A stretch of DNA of 64,000 nucleotides, taken from Spongiibacter thalassae. Lineage in GTDB: Bacteria > Pseudomonadota > Gammaproteobacteria > Pseudomonadales > Spongiibacteraceae. This document shows, piece by piece, positions 7,789 to 17,932 of the stretch. The position numbers were made by a program, and so were the translations under genes. The stretch is from positions 1 to 64,000 of the forward strand of contig NZ_JAAWWK010000007.1 in assembly GCF_012272835.1 (NCBI RefSeq). Reading direction: 5' to 3'. Below the pieces are notes generated by a model, which was not told where the DNA came from, ran no database searches, and saw only the letters and a list, made by a program, of their open reading frames with translations. The stretch's first letter is position 1, and each line of letters starts with the position of its first letter.

Positions 7789-8451
7789 CTAGGGTGGGGT
7801 GTCAGAGAAGACGTCTTCCAGCCAGATATGAGAGCTAAAGCTCCCGTCGTGGGAGACATAAATGGCGGTGCGTTTATCGCTTTGACGGCAGTCAAAGCCC
7901 TGGCGAGTTACTGCCAACACAACGTGGTCGGCGTAACTGGCATCGGGGGTGTCGAGAAAAGCTTGGTGAAGCGCTTCGGCAAAGGGGCGCGTAAACGCCA
8001 TGCTGGAACTCATTCCGCCTGCGGGGTGTGAGGTAAAGTGAACAAGTGGCTGAAAGCGGTATTGCCCCGCTTGATGAAATAATATGCTGTTCTTGTCAGA
8101 AATTGAGAAGTCGCAGTAATCGAGCTCGTTCAGTCGCGCCTCAACGTGATGGGTCAGGTAAATGTCGTCATGGTCGGCCCAGAAAAAATGGGTACAACCC
8201 GCTTCGATAAGGCGCTGCAACGGGCGACGGTACCACTCTACCGCCGGCAGAGTTTGCGGGCTGAATATCCACTCGCAGGGCAGAAACGACTTCAGGTCGC
8301 TAATGCACCACTCGTAGCTTTCGGAGGAACCGTTCTGATGAATTACGACGAAATCCGGGCAGCGACTTTGTACGATCCACTGTAAAAGGCACGCGCGGAG
8401 TAAGTCTGGCCTGTTGTACGTGGGTAGAAATACGCCAACTTTTTCCGCCAT
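7789..8451 (-). CDS. GT2-like glycosyltransferase
   Basis: About 220 residues. I take the ATG at 8451 because AAGAGG lies 8 nt before it and the protein then starts AEKVGVFLPTYNRPDLL, the normal GT2 N-terminus; a longer frame reaches 8508 but adds residues unlike the family. A WADHDDIY motif (about residue 92) fits the GT-A metal site. The end is only about 20 nt from the methyltransferase start, so the two are probably cotranscribed. It is short for GT2 and lacks a membrane segment. A role in building a glycan in this locus is inferred from position. Confidence 0.75.
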   Translation of the reverse strand: MAEKVGVFLPTYNRPDLLRACLLQWIVQSRCPDFVVIHQNGSSESYEWCISDLKSFLPCEWIFSPQTLPAVEWYRRPLQRLIEAGCTHFFWADHDDIYLTHHVEARLNELDYCDFSISDKNSILFHQAGQYRFQPLVHFTSHPAGGMSSSMAFTRPFAEALHQAFLDTPDASYADHVVLAVTRQGFDCRQSDKRTAIYVSHDGSFSSHIWLEDVFSDTPP

Positions 8452-8701
8452 TAGCCAAGACCTCTTGCCCGCCATTGTTATGGTTGCACTATTTAGAATA
8501 AAGCACATTATGAAGAAGAGGTGTAGTCGGAAAGATAGCGATCCGGAGGCGGTGAATTTCTCACGGCGGGCGTATGGTTTCAGAAACTTTGAGAACTACA
8601 GAATGAGAGTGCTGGCCCAGTGTGGATGGGACGGGATTATCAACAGGGTTTAGTGAGTGTCATCCCCCGATTATGGGGTTGGGGATATTGCTTAAAAAAA
8701 G

Positions 8702-8777
8702 TGGTGCCCGGAGGCGGAATCGAACCACCGACACGAGGATTTTCAATCCTCTGCTCTACCGACTGAGCTATCCGGGC
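8702..8777 (-). tRNA. tRNA-Phe (anticodon GAA)
   Basis: On the minus strand this reads GCCCGGATAGCTCAGTCGG... through a GATTGAAAATC anticodon arm to TTCGATTCCG and TCCGGGCACCA. All four arms pair and the CCA is encoded. Anticodon GAA gives Phe. A T run (TTTTTTT) directly follows the 3' end and probably ends transcription. The 3' end points toward the accessory glycopeptide cluster, a usual orientation for an island inserted at a tRNA gene. Confidence 0.97.
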
Positions 8778-8860
8778 ATATGTGTTGCAGCTGATGTGCA
8801 TCACAGAAGGCGCGTATTAAACCTGTTCCGATTGCCGGAGTCAAGCCTAAAAACAAAGAC

Positions 8861-9133
8861 TTATTCGCTGGGTGGAACGTAGCCTTCCGCTTGCTCGAAA
8901 TCTTCGCCGGAAAGGAATTTATCCATTTCGCCCTGGAGGAATTTGCGCGACGCCGGGTCCATCATGCTCAGGTGCTTTTCGTTGATGAGCATGGTCTGGT
9001 GGGCCATCCACTCCTCCCACGCTTTTTTCGAGACGTTGTTGTAGATGTCCTGGCCTTTGGGGCCTGGGTAGGGGGCCTTGTCGAGACCTTCGAGTTCCTG
9101 TTGGTATTTTTTGCAGAATACGGTGCGAGTCAT
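8861..9133 (-). CDS. yggX: Probable Fe(2+)-trafficking protein YggX
   Basis: 90 residues, the normal YggX length. It starts [18 protein letters not shown] with the conserved Cys7, has [25 protein letters not shown] and ends near [13 protein letters not shown]. The family is a small cytosolic protein linked with iron handling and protection of Fe-S clusters against oxidants. Its ATG overlaps the mutY stop (TAATG), a common mutY-yggX pairing that fits MutY being an Fe-S enzyme. Confidence 0.95.
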   Translation of the reverse strand: MTRTVFCKKYQQELEGLDKAPYPGPKGQDIYNNVSKKAWEEWMAHQTMLINEKHLSMMDPASRKFLQGEMDKFLSGEDFEQAEGYVPPSE

Positions 9134-10212
9134 TACTGGGGTTCCGTAAATAGGTCGTGTTGCAGGAGGCTGTCTAGCAGCTTTTTCACCGGCGCGGGTA
9201 GGCCGAGCTGCTGTCCCGGTGCTCCGTTATACCAGAGCCAGCGGCCGTCTTCCATGATATGTCCCGGTTCGCGGGGTAGGTGAATGTGTTGGGGCTGAAT
9301 GTCCAGATGGTAGTGGCTGAACGTGTGGCGGAGTGGTGTCAGCGCTTGGGGGGCGCCAGTGACGCTGAATTTACCGAACAGGAAATCGTCGATATCGCCC
9401 TCGTCTTCCAGCTCGGGCAGGCTCCACAGTCCGCCCCAAATGCCGCTGTCGGGGCGTTTTTCCAGCAGGATTTCGCCTCGGGGGTTTTCGATGAGGAGCA
9501 TATGGCAATATTTTACCGGCAGGGTTTTGCGCGGTTTTTTGCCGGGAAATTCGCCTTGGCGGCCGAGTGACAAGGCTTTGCAGTCGGCGTTGACGGGGCA
9601 GGCGTCACACCGGGGGCGAGAGCGGCTACACAGGCTGGCGCCGAGGTCCATGATAGCCTGGGTATAGTCGGCCACCCGCTGATGCGGGGTGTAGTGTTCG
9701 GCAATCTGCCAAAGGCGGTCTTCCACTTCCCGTTTGCCGGGCCAGCCCTCAATGGCGTGATGGCGGCTGAGTACCCTTTTTACATTGCCGTCGAGTATGG
9801 GCGCGCGGCCCGCACAGGCGATACTGTGAATCGCACCTGCGGTGGAACGGCCTATACCGGGTAAAGACTGCAATTCCTCCACGCTGCGGGGAAACTCACC
9901 GGCAAAGTCAGCGACGACCCGCTGTGCGGCTTTGTGCAGGTTACGGGCACGGGCGTAGTAGCCGAGGCCGGTCCACAATGCCATGACCTCGTCTGCGGGT
10001 GCGCTGGCGAGGTCGGCAACAGTGGGAAAGCGCGTCATAAACCGCTGGTAGTAGGGAATAACGGTGGCTACCTGGGTCTGCTGCAGCATAATTTCTGACA
10101 CCCAGACCCGATAGGGACTGGTGTCATGCTGCCACGGCAGATCCTTGCGGCCGTGGTGATCGAACCAGTTCAGTAGTCGCGCACTGAAGTCAGTACTGCC
10201 CGGGTCACTCAC
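9133..10212 (-). CDS. mutY: Adenine DNA glycosylase MutY
   Basis: It removes adenine mispaired with 8-oxoguanine. The catalytic Glu is in [10 protein letters not shown], the helix-hairpin-helix in [12 protein letters not shown], the catalytic Asp in [10 protein letters not shown], and the [4Fe-4S] Cys ligands in [23 protein letters not shown]-like C-terminal domain that reads oxoG follows ([19 protein letters not shown]). I place the start at the GTG at 10212: it gives 359 residues beginning six residues before the conserved FSARLLNW, and it overlaps the upstream stop as GTGAGTGA. A frame extension to 10260 exists but would run 56 nt into the upstream gene. Neither start has a strong RBS. Confidence 0.95.
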   Translation of the reverse strand: MSDPGSTDFSARLLNWFDHHGRKDLPWQHDTSPYRVWVSEIMLQQTQVATVIPYYQRFMTRFPTVADLASAPADEVMALWTGLGYYARARNLHKAAQRVVADFAGEFPRSVEELQSLPGIGRSTAGAIHSIACAGRAPILDGNVKRVLSRHHAIEGWPGKREVEDRLWQIAEHYTPHQRVADYTQAIMDLGASLCSRSRPRCDACPVNADCKALSLGRQGEFPGKKPRKTLPVKYCHMLLIENPRGEILLEKRPDSGIWGGLWSLPELEDEGDIDDFLFGKFSVTGAPQALTPLRHTFSHYHLDIQPQHIHLPREPGHIMEDGRWLWYNGAPGQQLGLPAPVKKLLDSLLQHDLFTEPQ

Positions 10213-10606
10213 GCGTGGGGCGCTGCCACTGCCAGGTGCTGCCACTAGCTGTGAAACCAAGCTCGTTAAACAGGCTGGACAGTTCCGGGGCCGTTCGAAG
10301 GTCGGCGCAAAGGCTGGTCAGATCGTCGGGCAGGTCTTTAAGGCACTGAATCAGCAGCTGACGGGCGACACCCCGGCGGCGGGTAATGTCGCGGACGGTC
10401 AGTTGCGCCACCTGATAGTCACCGCCATGGATGGGGGTGAGGGTCATGGCGGCAATAAGGCGACCATTAAAGCGGCCTGCGACGAGATGAATTTTACTCT
10501 TCGCGGCATTATTGATGAGTCTTTCGCTGTCACCGGGGTAGAGCAGCTCAAGGTCTGAGCGGTCCTGGGGTTCCGGTTCGCGGATGTATTCGGCGTATAC
10601 GGGCAT
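10205..10606 (-). CDS. PanM/PanZ-like GNAT-fold protein
   Basis: 133 residues, close to the length of E. coli PanZ. It has a GNAT core with [16 protein letters not shown] and a Q/RxxGxG/A-like acetyl-CoA loop ([17 protein letters not shown]). PanZ-type proteins bind acetyl-CoA and trigger maturation of aspartate decarboxylase PanD, coupling pantothenate synthesis to CoA level. panD is not in the window, so the assignment rests on size and pattern; a generic GNAT acetyltransferase is the alternative. It overlaps the mutY start and is divergent from hisB. Confidence 0.6.
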   Translation of the reverse strand: MPVYAEYIREPEPQDRSDLELLYPGDSERLINNAAKSKIHLVAGRFNGRLIAAMTLTPIHGGDYQVAQLTVRDITRRRGVARQLLIQCLKDLPDDLTSLCADLRTAPELSSLFNELGFTASGSTWQWQRPTRE

Positions 10607-10687
10607 TTATCCGCACTCTGCTGGCTGTATTACGGGTCGGGATTTTTTATAATGGTCTATTGTACGCAAAATACTGTTGGGACGTCG

Positions 10688-11281
10688 ATGAACGAGCGCA
10701 AAGCAACAATCAGCCGCAATACTCTCGAAACACAGATCACCGTCACGGTTAATCTGGATGGGACGGGGCAATCCGAGTTTGACACCGGGGTGCCCTTTCT
10801 CGACCACATGATGGATCAGATCGCCCGTCACGGGATGATCGACCTGGTGGTCCAGGCCAAGGGCGATCTGCATATCGACGATCACCACACCGTGGAAGAC
10901 ATCGGTATTACCATGGGGCAGGCCTTCGCCGAGGCGGTGGGCGACAAAAAGGGGATAAACCGCTATGGCCATGCCTACGTGCCTCTGGATGAGGCCCTGT
11001 CCCGAGTGGTCATCGACTTTTCCGGCCGCGCTGGCATGGAATATCACGTGCCTTATACCCGCGCCAGTGTGGGTGGCTTTGATGTAGACCTGTTCTCGGA
11101 ATTTTTCCACGGTTTCGTCAATCACGCCAAAGTGACCCTGCACATTGATAATCTGCGCGGCACCAACACCCACCATCAGGCCGAGACGGTGTTCAAGGCC
11201 TTTGGCCGCGCCCTGCGCATGGCGTTGACCGTAGACGAACGCATGGCTGGTATCACTCCTTCTACCAAGGGCTGCCTGTAA
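10688..11281 (+). CDS. hisB: Imidazoleglycerol-phosphate dehydratase HisB
   Basis: 197 residues, the single-function form without the phosphatase domain of enterics. It has the Mn-binding repeats [24 protein letters not shown] and [18 protein letters not shown] take the ATG at 10688 (start of [14 protein letters not shown]), as an upstream extension to 10652 adds 12 residues unlike the family. It catalyses the sixth step of histidine synthesis and is first of the hisB-hisH-hisA-hisF operon. Confidence 0.97.
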   Translation: MNERKATISRNTLETQITVTVNLDGTGQSEFDTGVPFLDHMMDQIARHGMIDLVVQAKGDLHIDDHHTVEDIGITMGQAFAEAVGDKKGINRYGHAYVPLDEALSRVVIDFSGRAGMEYHVPYTRASVGGFDVDLFSEFFHGFVNHAKVTLHIDNLRGTNTHHQAETVFKAFGRALRMALTVDERMAGITPSTKGCL

Positions 11282-11294
11282 GGCACATCGGCTT

Positions 11295-11960
11295 ATGACT
11301 AAATCAACAGTGGCCGTAATTGATTACGGTATGGGAAATTTGCACTCGGTGGCCAGCGCTCTGCACAAGGTGGGCGACGGCGTGACGGTGCAGGTGACCG
11401 ATGACCCCGACACCATACTGGCGGCTGATCGGGTGATTTTTCCCGGAGTAGGTGCCATTCGCGACTGCATGGCAGAGCTAAAGGCGCGGGGGCTCGACGA
11501 GCTGGTGCAGGAAGTGTCTGCGACCAAACCTATGCTGGGTATTTGCGTGGGTATGCAGGCGTTGATGGAAAGCAGCGAGGAAAATGGCGGCGTTGCCTGT
11601 CTCGATGTGTTGCCGGGCCAGGTTAAGTTCTTTGGCGCGGATTTGCGCGATGGGGGCGGCGAGCGGCTCAAGGTTCCCCATATGGGCTGGAATACCGTCA
11701 AGCAGAGCTATGAGCACCCCCTGTGGGAGGGTATAGCCGATAACAGCCGATTCTATTTTGTACACAGCTATTACATTGACGCGCCGGAGTTCGTTGCGGC
11801 CACCGCGGAGTACGGCGTTGAGATTCACGCCGCGCTGCATTGCGAAAATGTGTTTGCAGTGCAGTTTCACCCCGAAAAGAGCGGCGACGCCGGTTTGCGT
11901 TTGCTGAGTAATTTTTTGCGCTGGGATGGCGGTCAGGCCGTTTTCCGGCCCGTATCCTAA
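11295..11960 (+). CDS. hisH: Imidazole glycerol phosphate synthase glutaminase subunit HisH
   Basis: 221 residues. Class I glutamine amidotransferase: nucleophile Cys in [10 protein letters not shown], catalytic His and Glu in QFHPEKSG. The P-loop-like PGVGAI oxyanion region is present. It releases ammonia from glutamine for HisF, to which it binds. It starts 13 nt after hisB. Confidence 0.97.
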   Translation: MTKSTVAVIDYGMGNLHSVASALHKVGDGVTVQVTDDPDTILAADRVIFPGVGAIRDCMAELKARGLDELVQEVSATKPMLGICVGMQALMESSEENGGVACLDVLPGQVKFFGADLRDGGGERLKVPHMGWNTVKQSYEHPLWEGIADNSRFYFVHSYYIDAPEFVAATAEYGVEIHAALHCENVFAVQFHPEKSGDAGLRLLSNFLRWDGGQAVFRPVS

Positions 11961-11980
11961 GCATTGTCAGGTTGTAAATT

Positions 11981-12715
11981 ATGCTAGTTATTCCCGCGAT
12001 AGATCTTAAAGACGGCCACTGTGTGCGCCTGCGTCAGGGCGAAATGGACGATGCCACTGTCTATGGCAGCGACCCGGTGGAAATGGCCGCTCGTTGGGTA
12101 GATCAGGGCGCGCGGCGCCTGCATCTGGTCGATTTGAACGGTGCCTTTGATGGCAAGCCGGTCAACGGTGAGGCGGTCATGGCAATTGCCAGGGCCTACC
12201 CCGATTTGCCAATCCAGATCGGTGGCGGTATTCGCTCCCTCGACACCATTGAGCGCTATCTCGATGCCGGGGTGAATTACGTCATTATCGGCACCAAGGC
12301 CGTCAAGGAGCCTGCCTTTGTTACCGAGGCCTGCAAAGCCTTTCCCGGCGCGGTGATTGTTGGCCTGGACGCCAAAAATGGTCTGGTGGCCACCGATGGC
12401 TGGGCAGAAGTGTCCAATATTCAGGCAACGGAGCTGGCCAAGCGTTTTGAGCAGGACGGCGTATCGTCAATCGTTTACACCGATATCAGCCGCGACGGCA
12501 TGATGCAGGGGGTGAATATCGAGGCTACTGTGGCAATGGCTCAGGCCTCCGGGCTGAAGGTCATCGCCTCGGGTGGGGTGACTAATATGGATGATATTCG
12601 CCAATTACAGGCCGTCGCCGATGCCGGTATTCTCGGCGCGATCACCGGGCGGGCCATCTATGAAGGTGAGCTTGATCTGGCGGAAGCCCAGCAGTTCTGC
12701 GACAACGCCAAGTAG
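11981..12715 (+). CDS. hisA: Phosphoribosylformimino-AICAR ribotide isomerase HisA
   Basis: 244 residues, (beta-alpha)8 barrel. It begins [20 protein letters not shown] with the catalytic Asp in PAIDLKDG; the second Asp is in YTDISRDGM. Phosphate-binding loops are IGGGIRS and ASGGV. It performs the Amadori rearrangement of ProFAR to PRFAR, the substrate of HisF-HisH. Third gene of the operon, 20 nt after hisH. Confidence 0.97.
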   Translation: MLVIPAIDLKDGHCVRLRQGEMDDATVYGSDPVEMAARWVDQGARRLHLVDLNGAFDGKPVNGEAVMAIARAYPDLPIQIGGGIRSLDTIERYLDAGVNYVIIGTKAVKEPAFVTEACKAFPGAVIVGLDAKNGLVATDGWAEVSNIQATELAKRFEQDGVSSIVYTDISRDGMMQGVNIEATVAMAQASGLKVIASGGVTNMDDIRQLQAVADAGILGAITGRAIYEGELDLAEAQQFCDNAK

Positions 12716-12724
12716 GAATCAAAC

Positions 12725-13501
12725 ATGGCATTAGCAAAACGCATTATCCCCTGTCTGGATGTTGATAAGGGGCGCGTGGTCAAAGGGGTCAACTTTGTCG
12801 GTATCCGCGACGCCGGTGACCCGGTGGAAATCGCCAAGCGCTATAACGACCAGGGTGCCGACGAAATCACCTTTCTCGATATCACCGCGACCCACGAGGG
12901 CCGGGCAACCACGGTGCAAACCGTAGAGCAGATTGCCGCGGAGGTATTTATCCCCCTGACCGTTGGTGGCGGTATTCGCGAAATTTCCGATATTCGCACC
13001 ATGCTCAATGCCGGGGCGGATAAGGTGGGGATTAACTCCGCCGCCATTCACAACCCCGATTTCGTGCGCGAAGCCGCTGAGCGCTTTGGCTCCCAGTGCA
13101 TTGTGATCGCCATTGATGCCAAGCAAGTGCCAAACAATCCCGATGGCAGCCCTCGCTGGGAAATCTTTACCCACGGCGGCCGCAAACCCACCGGTATCGA
13201 CGCGGTGGCGTGGGCGCGGAAAATGGTCAGCTACGGCGCTGGCGAGGTTCTGTTGACCAGTATGGATGGTGATGGCACCAAGGCCGGCTATGACCTGGCG
13301 CTGACCCGTGCGATTTCCGAGGCCGTTGCGGTGCCGGTGATTGCCTCGGGTGGTGTGGGCAACCTGGACCACCTGGTTGACGGCGTGATTGAAGGAAAGG
13401 CCGATGCGGTGCTCGCGGCCAGCATCTTCCATTTTGCCGAATATACCGTGCCGGAGGCCAAGGCCTATATGGCGTCCAAGGGGATTGAAGTACGCCTTTA
13501 G
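12725..13501 (+). CDS. hisF: Imidazole glycerol phosphate synthase cyclase subunit HisF
   Basis: 258 residues, a barrel paralogue of HisA. It opens [19 protein letters not shown] (catalytic Asp in CLDVDKG) and has [14 protein letters not shown] with the second Asp. Phosphate loops VGGGIRE and ASGGVGN are present. With HisH it makes imidazole glycerol phosphate and AICAR. It closes the operon; a REP-like inverted repeat follows 21 nt after the stop. Confidence 0.97.
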   Translation: MALAKRIIPCLDVDKGRVVKGVNFVGIRDAGDPVEIAKRYNDQGADEITFLDITATHEGRATTVQTVEQIAAEVFIPLTVGGGIREISDIRTMLNAGADKVGINSAAIHNPDFVREAAERFGSQCIVIAIDAKQVPNNPDGSPRWEIFTHGGRKPTGIDAVAWARKMVSYGAGEVLLTSMDGDGTKAGYDLALTRAISEAVAVPVIASGGVGNLDHLVDGVIEGKADAVLAASIFHFAEYTVPEAKAYMASKGIEVRL

Positions 13502-13522
13502 GTGATTGCGGGGGTGCCTGGG

Positions 13523-13685
13523 TTCGCTTGCAGGACAAGCTCCCACAGCCTGTGGGTCAGCTATTGCTGCGGATCTGATTACTTTCTTTCGGGGCAGGTT
13601 CCTGCAGAGGGGTAGGCGCCGGTTGTTCACCTGCAGGACTGGCTCCTGCAGGGGGGTTGTCGTGGGAGCTTGCCCTGCAAGCGAA
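13523..13685. repeat. REP-like inverted repeat pair between hisF and the S41 protease gene
   Basis: TTCGCTTGCAGGACAAGCTC (13523-13542) returns inverted as GAGCTTGCCCTGCAAGCGAA (13666-13685). The outer arms extend to GCTCCCAC/GTGGGAGC. Inner CTGCAGG palindromes occur between them. This is the layout of Pseudomonas-type REP pairs (BIME). It sits between two convergent genes and may serve as a bidirectional transcript end. Confidence 0.75.
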
Positions 13686-13688
13686 GGC

Positions 13689-15041
13689 TTACTCCTTGTT
13701 ATCCAGCCGACTCAAGGCCTTCTGTGCCGAAGCTCGGTTCGCCTCAGACATAATATTCAAGCCCTTCAGCAGATTGAGTGCCTCGTACAATTGATTGTCG
13801 TTGGCGGCCAACTCGGCGCTCTCGCTGTCCAGTACAGAGCGGGACGTGCTGTTGCTCTCATTGCCGTCATCCCGACCCAAATGCCCGGCCAGATCCGCCT
13901 CTGTAACCAGTTTGTTTCCCGCCAGGCTTTCAAATTTTGCGCGATCCACAAAGATGTCGGGAATAATGCCCTGGGCCTGAATCGAGCGCCCGCTGGGGGT
14001 GTAATAGCGGGCTGTGGTCAGTTTAATGGCACTGTCTTCCGACAGCGGCAGAACCGTTTGCACCGACCCCTTGCCGAAGCTCTGGGTGCCGAGAATAATC
14101 GCGCGGCGATGATCCTGCAGTGCACCGGCAACAATTTCCGAGGCCGAGGCAGAGCCGCCATTGATCAGTACCACCAGTGGGGTGCTGTCGCCAGGGGTGT
14201 CGCTGTTGGCCATATAGCGGCTGTAGGCGTTGGGCAGGCGTCCTTCGGTGTAGACAATCAAACCGTCGCTGAGGAAGGTGTCGGCGACTTGAACCGAGGC
14301 TTGTAGCAAGCCGCCGGGGTTGTTGCGCAGATCGAGCACCAGACCGCGTAATCCACCCCGGGTTGCCTTGAGCTTTTCCAGCTCCTTGCGCAAATCCTGG
14401 CCGGTGCGGCTCTGGAACTGGGAAATGCGCAGGTAGCCATAGCCCGGCTGCAGCATTTCGCCGCGCACGCTGGCCACGGTGATAGTGTCACGGCGTAATT
14501 CCACTTCGATGGGGGCGTTTACCCCTTCACGGAGAATATTCAGGGTAATTTTGCTGCCTTTTGGGCCGCGCATCAGGGCAACGGCTTCCTGCAGGCTCAT
14601 GCCTTTCACCGGCTGATTGTCGATCTGAATAATCAGGTCGCCAGGTTGGATGCCGGCACGCTGGGCGGGGGTGTCGTCGATGGGGGCAACTACTTTGACA
14701 AAGCCGTTTTCCATGCCGACTTCAATGCCCAATCCGCCAAATTCGCCGGTGGTGTGGCTTTGCAAATTGTCGAAAGAGTCGGCGTCGAGATAATCCGAAT
14801 GGGGGTCGAGGCCGCTAAGCATGCCGCGAATGGCGCTTTTCAGCAGCTCTTCATCGTCCACTTCCTCAACGTAGCTGTGGCGAATCTGGTTGAATACATC
14901 GGCGAAGTTGCGCAGGGCCTGTATCGGCAGCGCGGCTTCGCGGGCAGCGGTGTCCTCAGTGCTCTCGGTCTCTGCCAATAGCGCCGGGCTGGTACAGAGC
15001 ATCAGGCTGACAAACAGCGTGCGTGTTAGGTTTTGCAGCAT
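13689..15041 (-). CDS. ctpA: S41 family C-terminal processing peptidase
   Basis: 450 residues. A signal peptide (1-23, ending LLA), an N-terminal helical part, a PDZ domain (about 95-180, FGGLGIEVGMENG, GIQPGDLIIQIDNQPVKGM) and the S41 protease core. The catalytic Ser is S299 in GGSASASEI and the Lys is K324 in SFGKGSVQT. The family cuts C-terminal tails of periplasmic or lipid-anchored proteins. The low-complexity tail from about 385 (DDGNESNSTSRS) is weakly conserved. envC and gpmI follow on the same strand, the usual order in pseudomonad-like genomes. The symbol covers the ctpA/prc-like group. Confidence 0.93.
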   Translation of the reverse strand: MLQNLTRTLFVSLMLCTSPALLAETESTEDTAAREAALPIQALRNFADVFNQIRHSYVEEVDDEELLKSAIRGMLSGLDPHSDYLDADSFDNLQSHTTGEFGGLGIEVGMENGFVKVVAPIDDTPAQRAGIQPGDLIIQIDNQPVKGMSLQEAVALMRGPKGSKITLNILREGVNAPIEVELRRDTITVASVRGEMLQPGYGYLRISQFQSRTGQDLRKELEKLKATRGGLRGLVLDLRNNPGGLLQASVQVADTFLSDGLIVYTEGRLPNAYSRYMANSDTPGDSTPLVVLINGGSASASEIVAGALQDHRRAIILGTQSFGKGSVQTVLPLSEDSAIKLTTARYYTPSGRSIQAQGIIPDIFVDRAKFESLAGNKLVTEADLAGHLGRDDGNESNSTSRSVLDSESAELAANDNQLYEALNLLKGLNIMSEANRASAQKALSRLDNKE

Positions 15042-15179
15042 CTACATATCCCTGAAATAAATCGGGCCAACCGTTGTGTTGGTGGCCGGAGAATTTATTG
15101 TATCCGGCTTTTGGGCCGAATGTCGCCGGAAACCAAGCCGATATGTGGTGGCTGGTGGCGGTTTCCGCTTGTTTCGTTG

Positions 15180-16322
15180 CTACTTTTTGCACCATTGGCT
15201 GGGGTTGGTCGGGCGCCCCTTGTGGCGGATCTCGAAATAGAGTCCCGCCTGCCGTTGCCCCCCGCTGTTACCGAGGGTGGCAATGGCCTCGCCGCCCTGC
15301 ACCCAGTCGCCTTCCTGGCGCAACAGGCTCTGGTTGTGGGCGTAGAGGCTCAAATAGTCATTGCCATGATCGACAATAATCAGCAGACCTGCACCGCGCA
15401 GCCAGTCCGCGTAGACTACACGGCCATTGTGGATGCTGCGAATGGTGTCGCCTTCCTTGCCGGCTATTTGCACTCCCTGCCAGCGCAGATTACTGCCTGC
15501 TCGCCGAGCGCCAAAGCTGTTCAGCGGCTTGCCCGCCACCGGCCAGGGCATTTGACCGCGCATTTGGGTAAAGGGTCGGTAAGAGTCGGGAATCGCGATA
15601 TTGGTTATTTCCCGTTCCACTGCGGCAAGGATGCTTTCCAGATCCTTGCGTTCGGTATCAAACTTTATCAGCTCGGTTTGCTGGCTGCTGAGCTCGTTGT
15701 CGAGTTTGCCGAGGGTGACGGCCCGGCGCTGTTTTTGCACGGAAAGCTGTTCATGCTGCGAGGTCAATTGACGCTGCACGGCACTGAGGGCCTCGGTCTC
15801 GGCGGTAATTTCCGGTATCAGCGTGGAGATTTCCGTCAGGGTAGCCTGGTAGCGGCGCAGTTGCTCGCTGCGCGCCTTATTGAAATAGTCGTAGTAGCTG
15901 ACCAATCGTGTCAGCGATTGCGGGTCTTCCTGATTCAGCAGCATTTTCAGTTGCCGCTCGCGGCCGAGAGTGTAGGACTGGCGGATTTGTTCGGCAATCA
16001 GCCCGCGCTGGACACTTTGTTGCTGGCGTAACTCGCTCTGGCGTTTTTCGAGGGAGTTCAGTTTTTGTTGGCGGCGGTCCCGCTCAACCCGGGTTTTGTG
16101 CAGTTTGGCGGCAATCTTGCCGATTTCCTGTTCGACCTCCTGTAGCTCCTTTGCGGCGCGGCTGCGCTGGCTGCGGGTTTCGCCGATGGAAGACTTCAGT
16201 TGTTTGATTTGCCGGTCCAGGCTTTGCAGTTGGCGTCGCGCTGTGTCGCCGTCGGTGGCGTAGGCCACCGCGCTCAGCGCGGTGCACAACAGGGCGATGA
16301 GCGTGTGGCGAAGGTGTGGCAA
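15180..16322 (-). CDS. envC: Murein hydrolase activator EnvC
   Basis: 380 residues. A signal peptide (1-22), a long coiled coil (about 27-250, rich in Q/R/E/L with LDRQIKQLKSS, LNSLEKRQSELRQQQS) and a C-terminal LytM/M23-like domain (about 275-378, NGRVVYADWLRGAGLLIIVDHG, LYFEIRHKGRPTNPSQWC). The LytM fold lacks the full zinc set, as in EnvC, which activates amidases AmiA/AmiB at the septum rather than cutting itself. It lies between the S41 protease and gpmI genes. Confidence 0.92.
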   Translation of the reverse strand: MPHLRHTLIALLCTALSAVAYATDGDTARRQLQSLDRQIKQLKSSIGETRSQRSRAAKELQEVEQEIGKIAAKLHKTRVERDRRQQKLNSLEKRQSELRQQQSVQRGLIAEQIRQSYTLGRERQLKMLLNQEDPQSLTRLVSYYDYFNKARSEQLRRYQATLTEISTLIPEITAETEALSAVQRQLTSQHEQLSVQKQRRAVTLGKLDNELSSQQTELIKFDTERKDLESILAAVEREITNIAIPDSYRPFTQMRGQMPWPVAGKPLNSFGARRAGSNLRWQGVQIAGKEGDTIRSIHNGRVVYADWLRGAGLLIIVDHGNDYLSLYAHNQSLLRQEGDWVQGGEAIATLGNSGGQRQAGLYFEIRHKGRPTNPSQWCKK

Positions 16323-16375
16323 ATGGGCACTTCCTGTTGCGTGATTAGGCGGAATCTGGCGATAACCGGCGCGGC

Positions 16376-17932
16376 TCAGACCTCGCTTAGCAAGTTGATG
16401 CCGGTCATTTCCGCCGGTTGCTCCATGTCCAACAGGGCGAGCATGGTGGGAGCGATATCCGCCAGGCGGCCACCGCTGGCCTTCAGGCTCACCGGTTTGT
16501 CGCCGACATAGACCAGTGGCACCAGTTCGGTGGTGTGCTGGGTGTGGGCTTGCCCGGCGTCATAGTCGAGCATTTGCTCACAGTTGCCGTGGTCGGCGGT
16601 AATCAGGCAGTGGCCACCAACTTCGCGTACAGCGGCGGTTACCTGGGCCAGGCAGTCGTCAAGCGCCTCTACGGCCTTAACGGCAGCGTCAAAGACGCCG
16701 GTGTGACCCACCATGTCGCCATTGGCGTAGTTGCAGATAATGCTGTCGTACTGGCCGCTGCGAATCGCCGCTACCAGTTGCTCAGTCACCTCAGGGGCGC
16801 TCATTTCCGGCTTGAGGTCGTAGGTCGCCACATCGGGAGAGGGGATCAATTTGCGCTCCTCGCCGTCGTATAGCTCCTCGCGACCTCCGCTGAAGAAAAA
16901 GGTCACGTGGGCGTATTTTTCTGTTTCGGCGATGCGCAGTTGGCGGCGACCGCTTTTTTCCAGTAATTCGCCGAAGCTGTTTACCAACTTCTCCGGGGGA
17001 TAGGCTACCGGGGCGTCGATGCTGTTGGCGTACTCTGTGGTCATCACGAACCCGGCAAGGGCCGGGCAGCGGCGGCGGGCAAAACCGTCGAAGTCCTTGT
17101 CGACGAATGCACGGGTGATTTCACGGGCGCGATCGGCGCGGAAGTTCATAAATACCACTGTATCGCCGTCGCTGATGGCGGCGTTGTCCTCGCCATCGGC
17201 CTGAATGACGCTGGCGGCGACAAACTCGTCGTTCTCGTCCCGGGCGTAGGCGGCTTCCAGAGCGGCGGTGGCGTTGTTATAGCAGTGTTCTGCCTCGGCT
17301 TCGGTCAGAAGGCGATAGGCTTTTTCGACTCGATCCCAGCGATTATCCCGGTCCATCGCGTAGTAGCGGCCTACCACGGAGGCGGTGCGGCCGCAGCCGA
17401 GTTCGGCAAACTTGGCATCGACCTTTTCCAGCGACGCCTTGGCGCTGCGCGGGGGGGTGTCGCGGCCGTCGAGGAAGGCGTGGACATAGACCTTTTTCGC
17501 GCCGCGGCGGGCGGCCAGCTCGATCATCGCCAGGATATGGTTTTCGTGGCTGTGAACGCCGCCAGGAGACAGCAGGCCGAGTATGTGTACGGCCTTGCCT
17601 GCGGCGACGGCCTTGTCGATATTTTCCACGTAGGTCGAGTTGTTGAAAAAGTCGCCGTCGGCGATCTCTTTGTCGATACGGGTAATGTTCTGATAGATGA
17701 TGCGTCCGGCGCCGAGGCTCATATGGCCCACCTCGGAATTGCCCATTTGGCCATCGGGCAGGCCGACATCAAGGCCGGATCCGGAAATCAGGGTGTGGGG
17801 CGAGTGCTGCCACAGAGCGTCCCAGGTCGGAGTGTTGGCATGGTATATCGCGTTGTCCTGCGGAGCCTCGCGATAGCCGAAGCCATCGAGAATAATTAAT
17901 ACAACGGGGGCCTTGGACTGGGTATCTACCAT
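16376..17932 (-). CDS. gpmI: 2,3-bisphosphoglycerate-independent phosphoglycerate mutase GpmI
   Basis: 518 residues from the ATG at 17932; a longer frame to 18043 adds residues not in the family. It starts with [16 protein letters not shown], has the Ser nucleophile S66 in [15 protein letters not shown], and the metal sites [12 protein letters not shown] and TADHGNCE near the end. It interconverts 3- and 2-phosphoglycerate with two Mn ions. It is divergent from the rhodanese-grxC-secB set, with a 224-bp promoter region between. Confidence 0.97.
   Translation of the reverse strand: MVDTQSKAPVVLIILDGFGYREAPQDNAIYHANTPTWDALWQHSPHTLISGSGLDVGLPDGQMGNSEVGHMSLGAGRIIYQNITRIDKEIADGDFFNNSTYVENIDKAVAAGKAVHILGLLSPGGVHSHENHILAMIELAARRGAKKVYVHAFLDGRDTPPRSAKASLEKVDAKFAELGCGRTASVVGRYYAMDRDNRWDRVEKAYRLLTEAEAEHCYNNATAALEAAYARDENDEFVAASVIQADGEDNAAISDGDTVVFMNFRADRAREITRAFVDKDFDGFARRRCPALAGFVMTTEYANSIDAPVAYPPEKLVNSFGELLEKSGRRQLRIAETEKYAHVTFFFSGGREELYDGEERKLIPSPDVATYDLKPEMSAPEVTEQLVAAIRSGQYDSIICNYANGDMVGHTGVFDAAVKAVEALDDCLAQVTAAVREVGGHCLITADHGNCEQMLDYDAGQAHTQHTTELVPLVYVGDKPVSLKASGGRLADIAPTMLALLDMEQPAEMTGINLLSEV

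Noticed and set aside
7170-7895. 241-residue minus-strand frame over the methyltransferase gene
   Set aside because: Frame-shifted shadow of the double methyltransferase, whose SAM motifs fix the reading frame.
12731-13630. 299-residue open frame on the minus strand
   Set aside because: It is fully antisense to hisF, whose sequence is certain; its composition (His/Gly-rich, no motifs) is typical of a GC-rich shadow.
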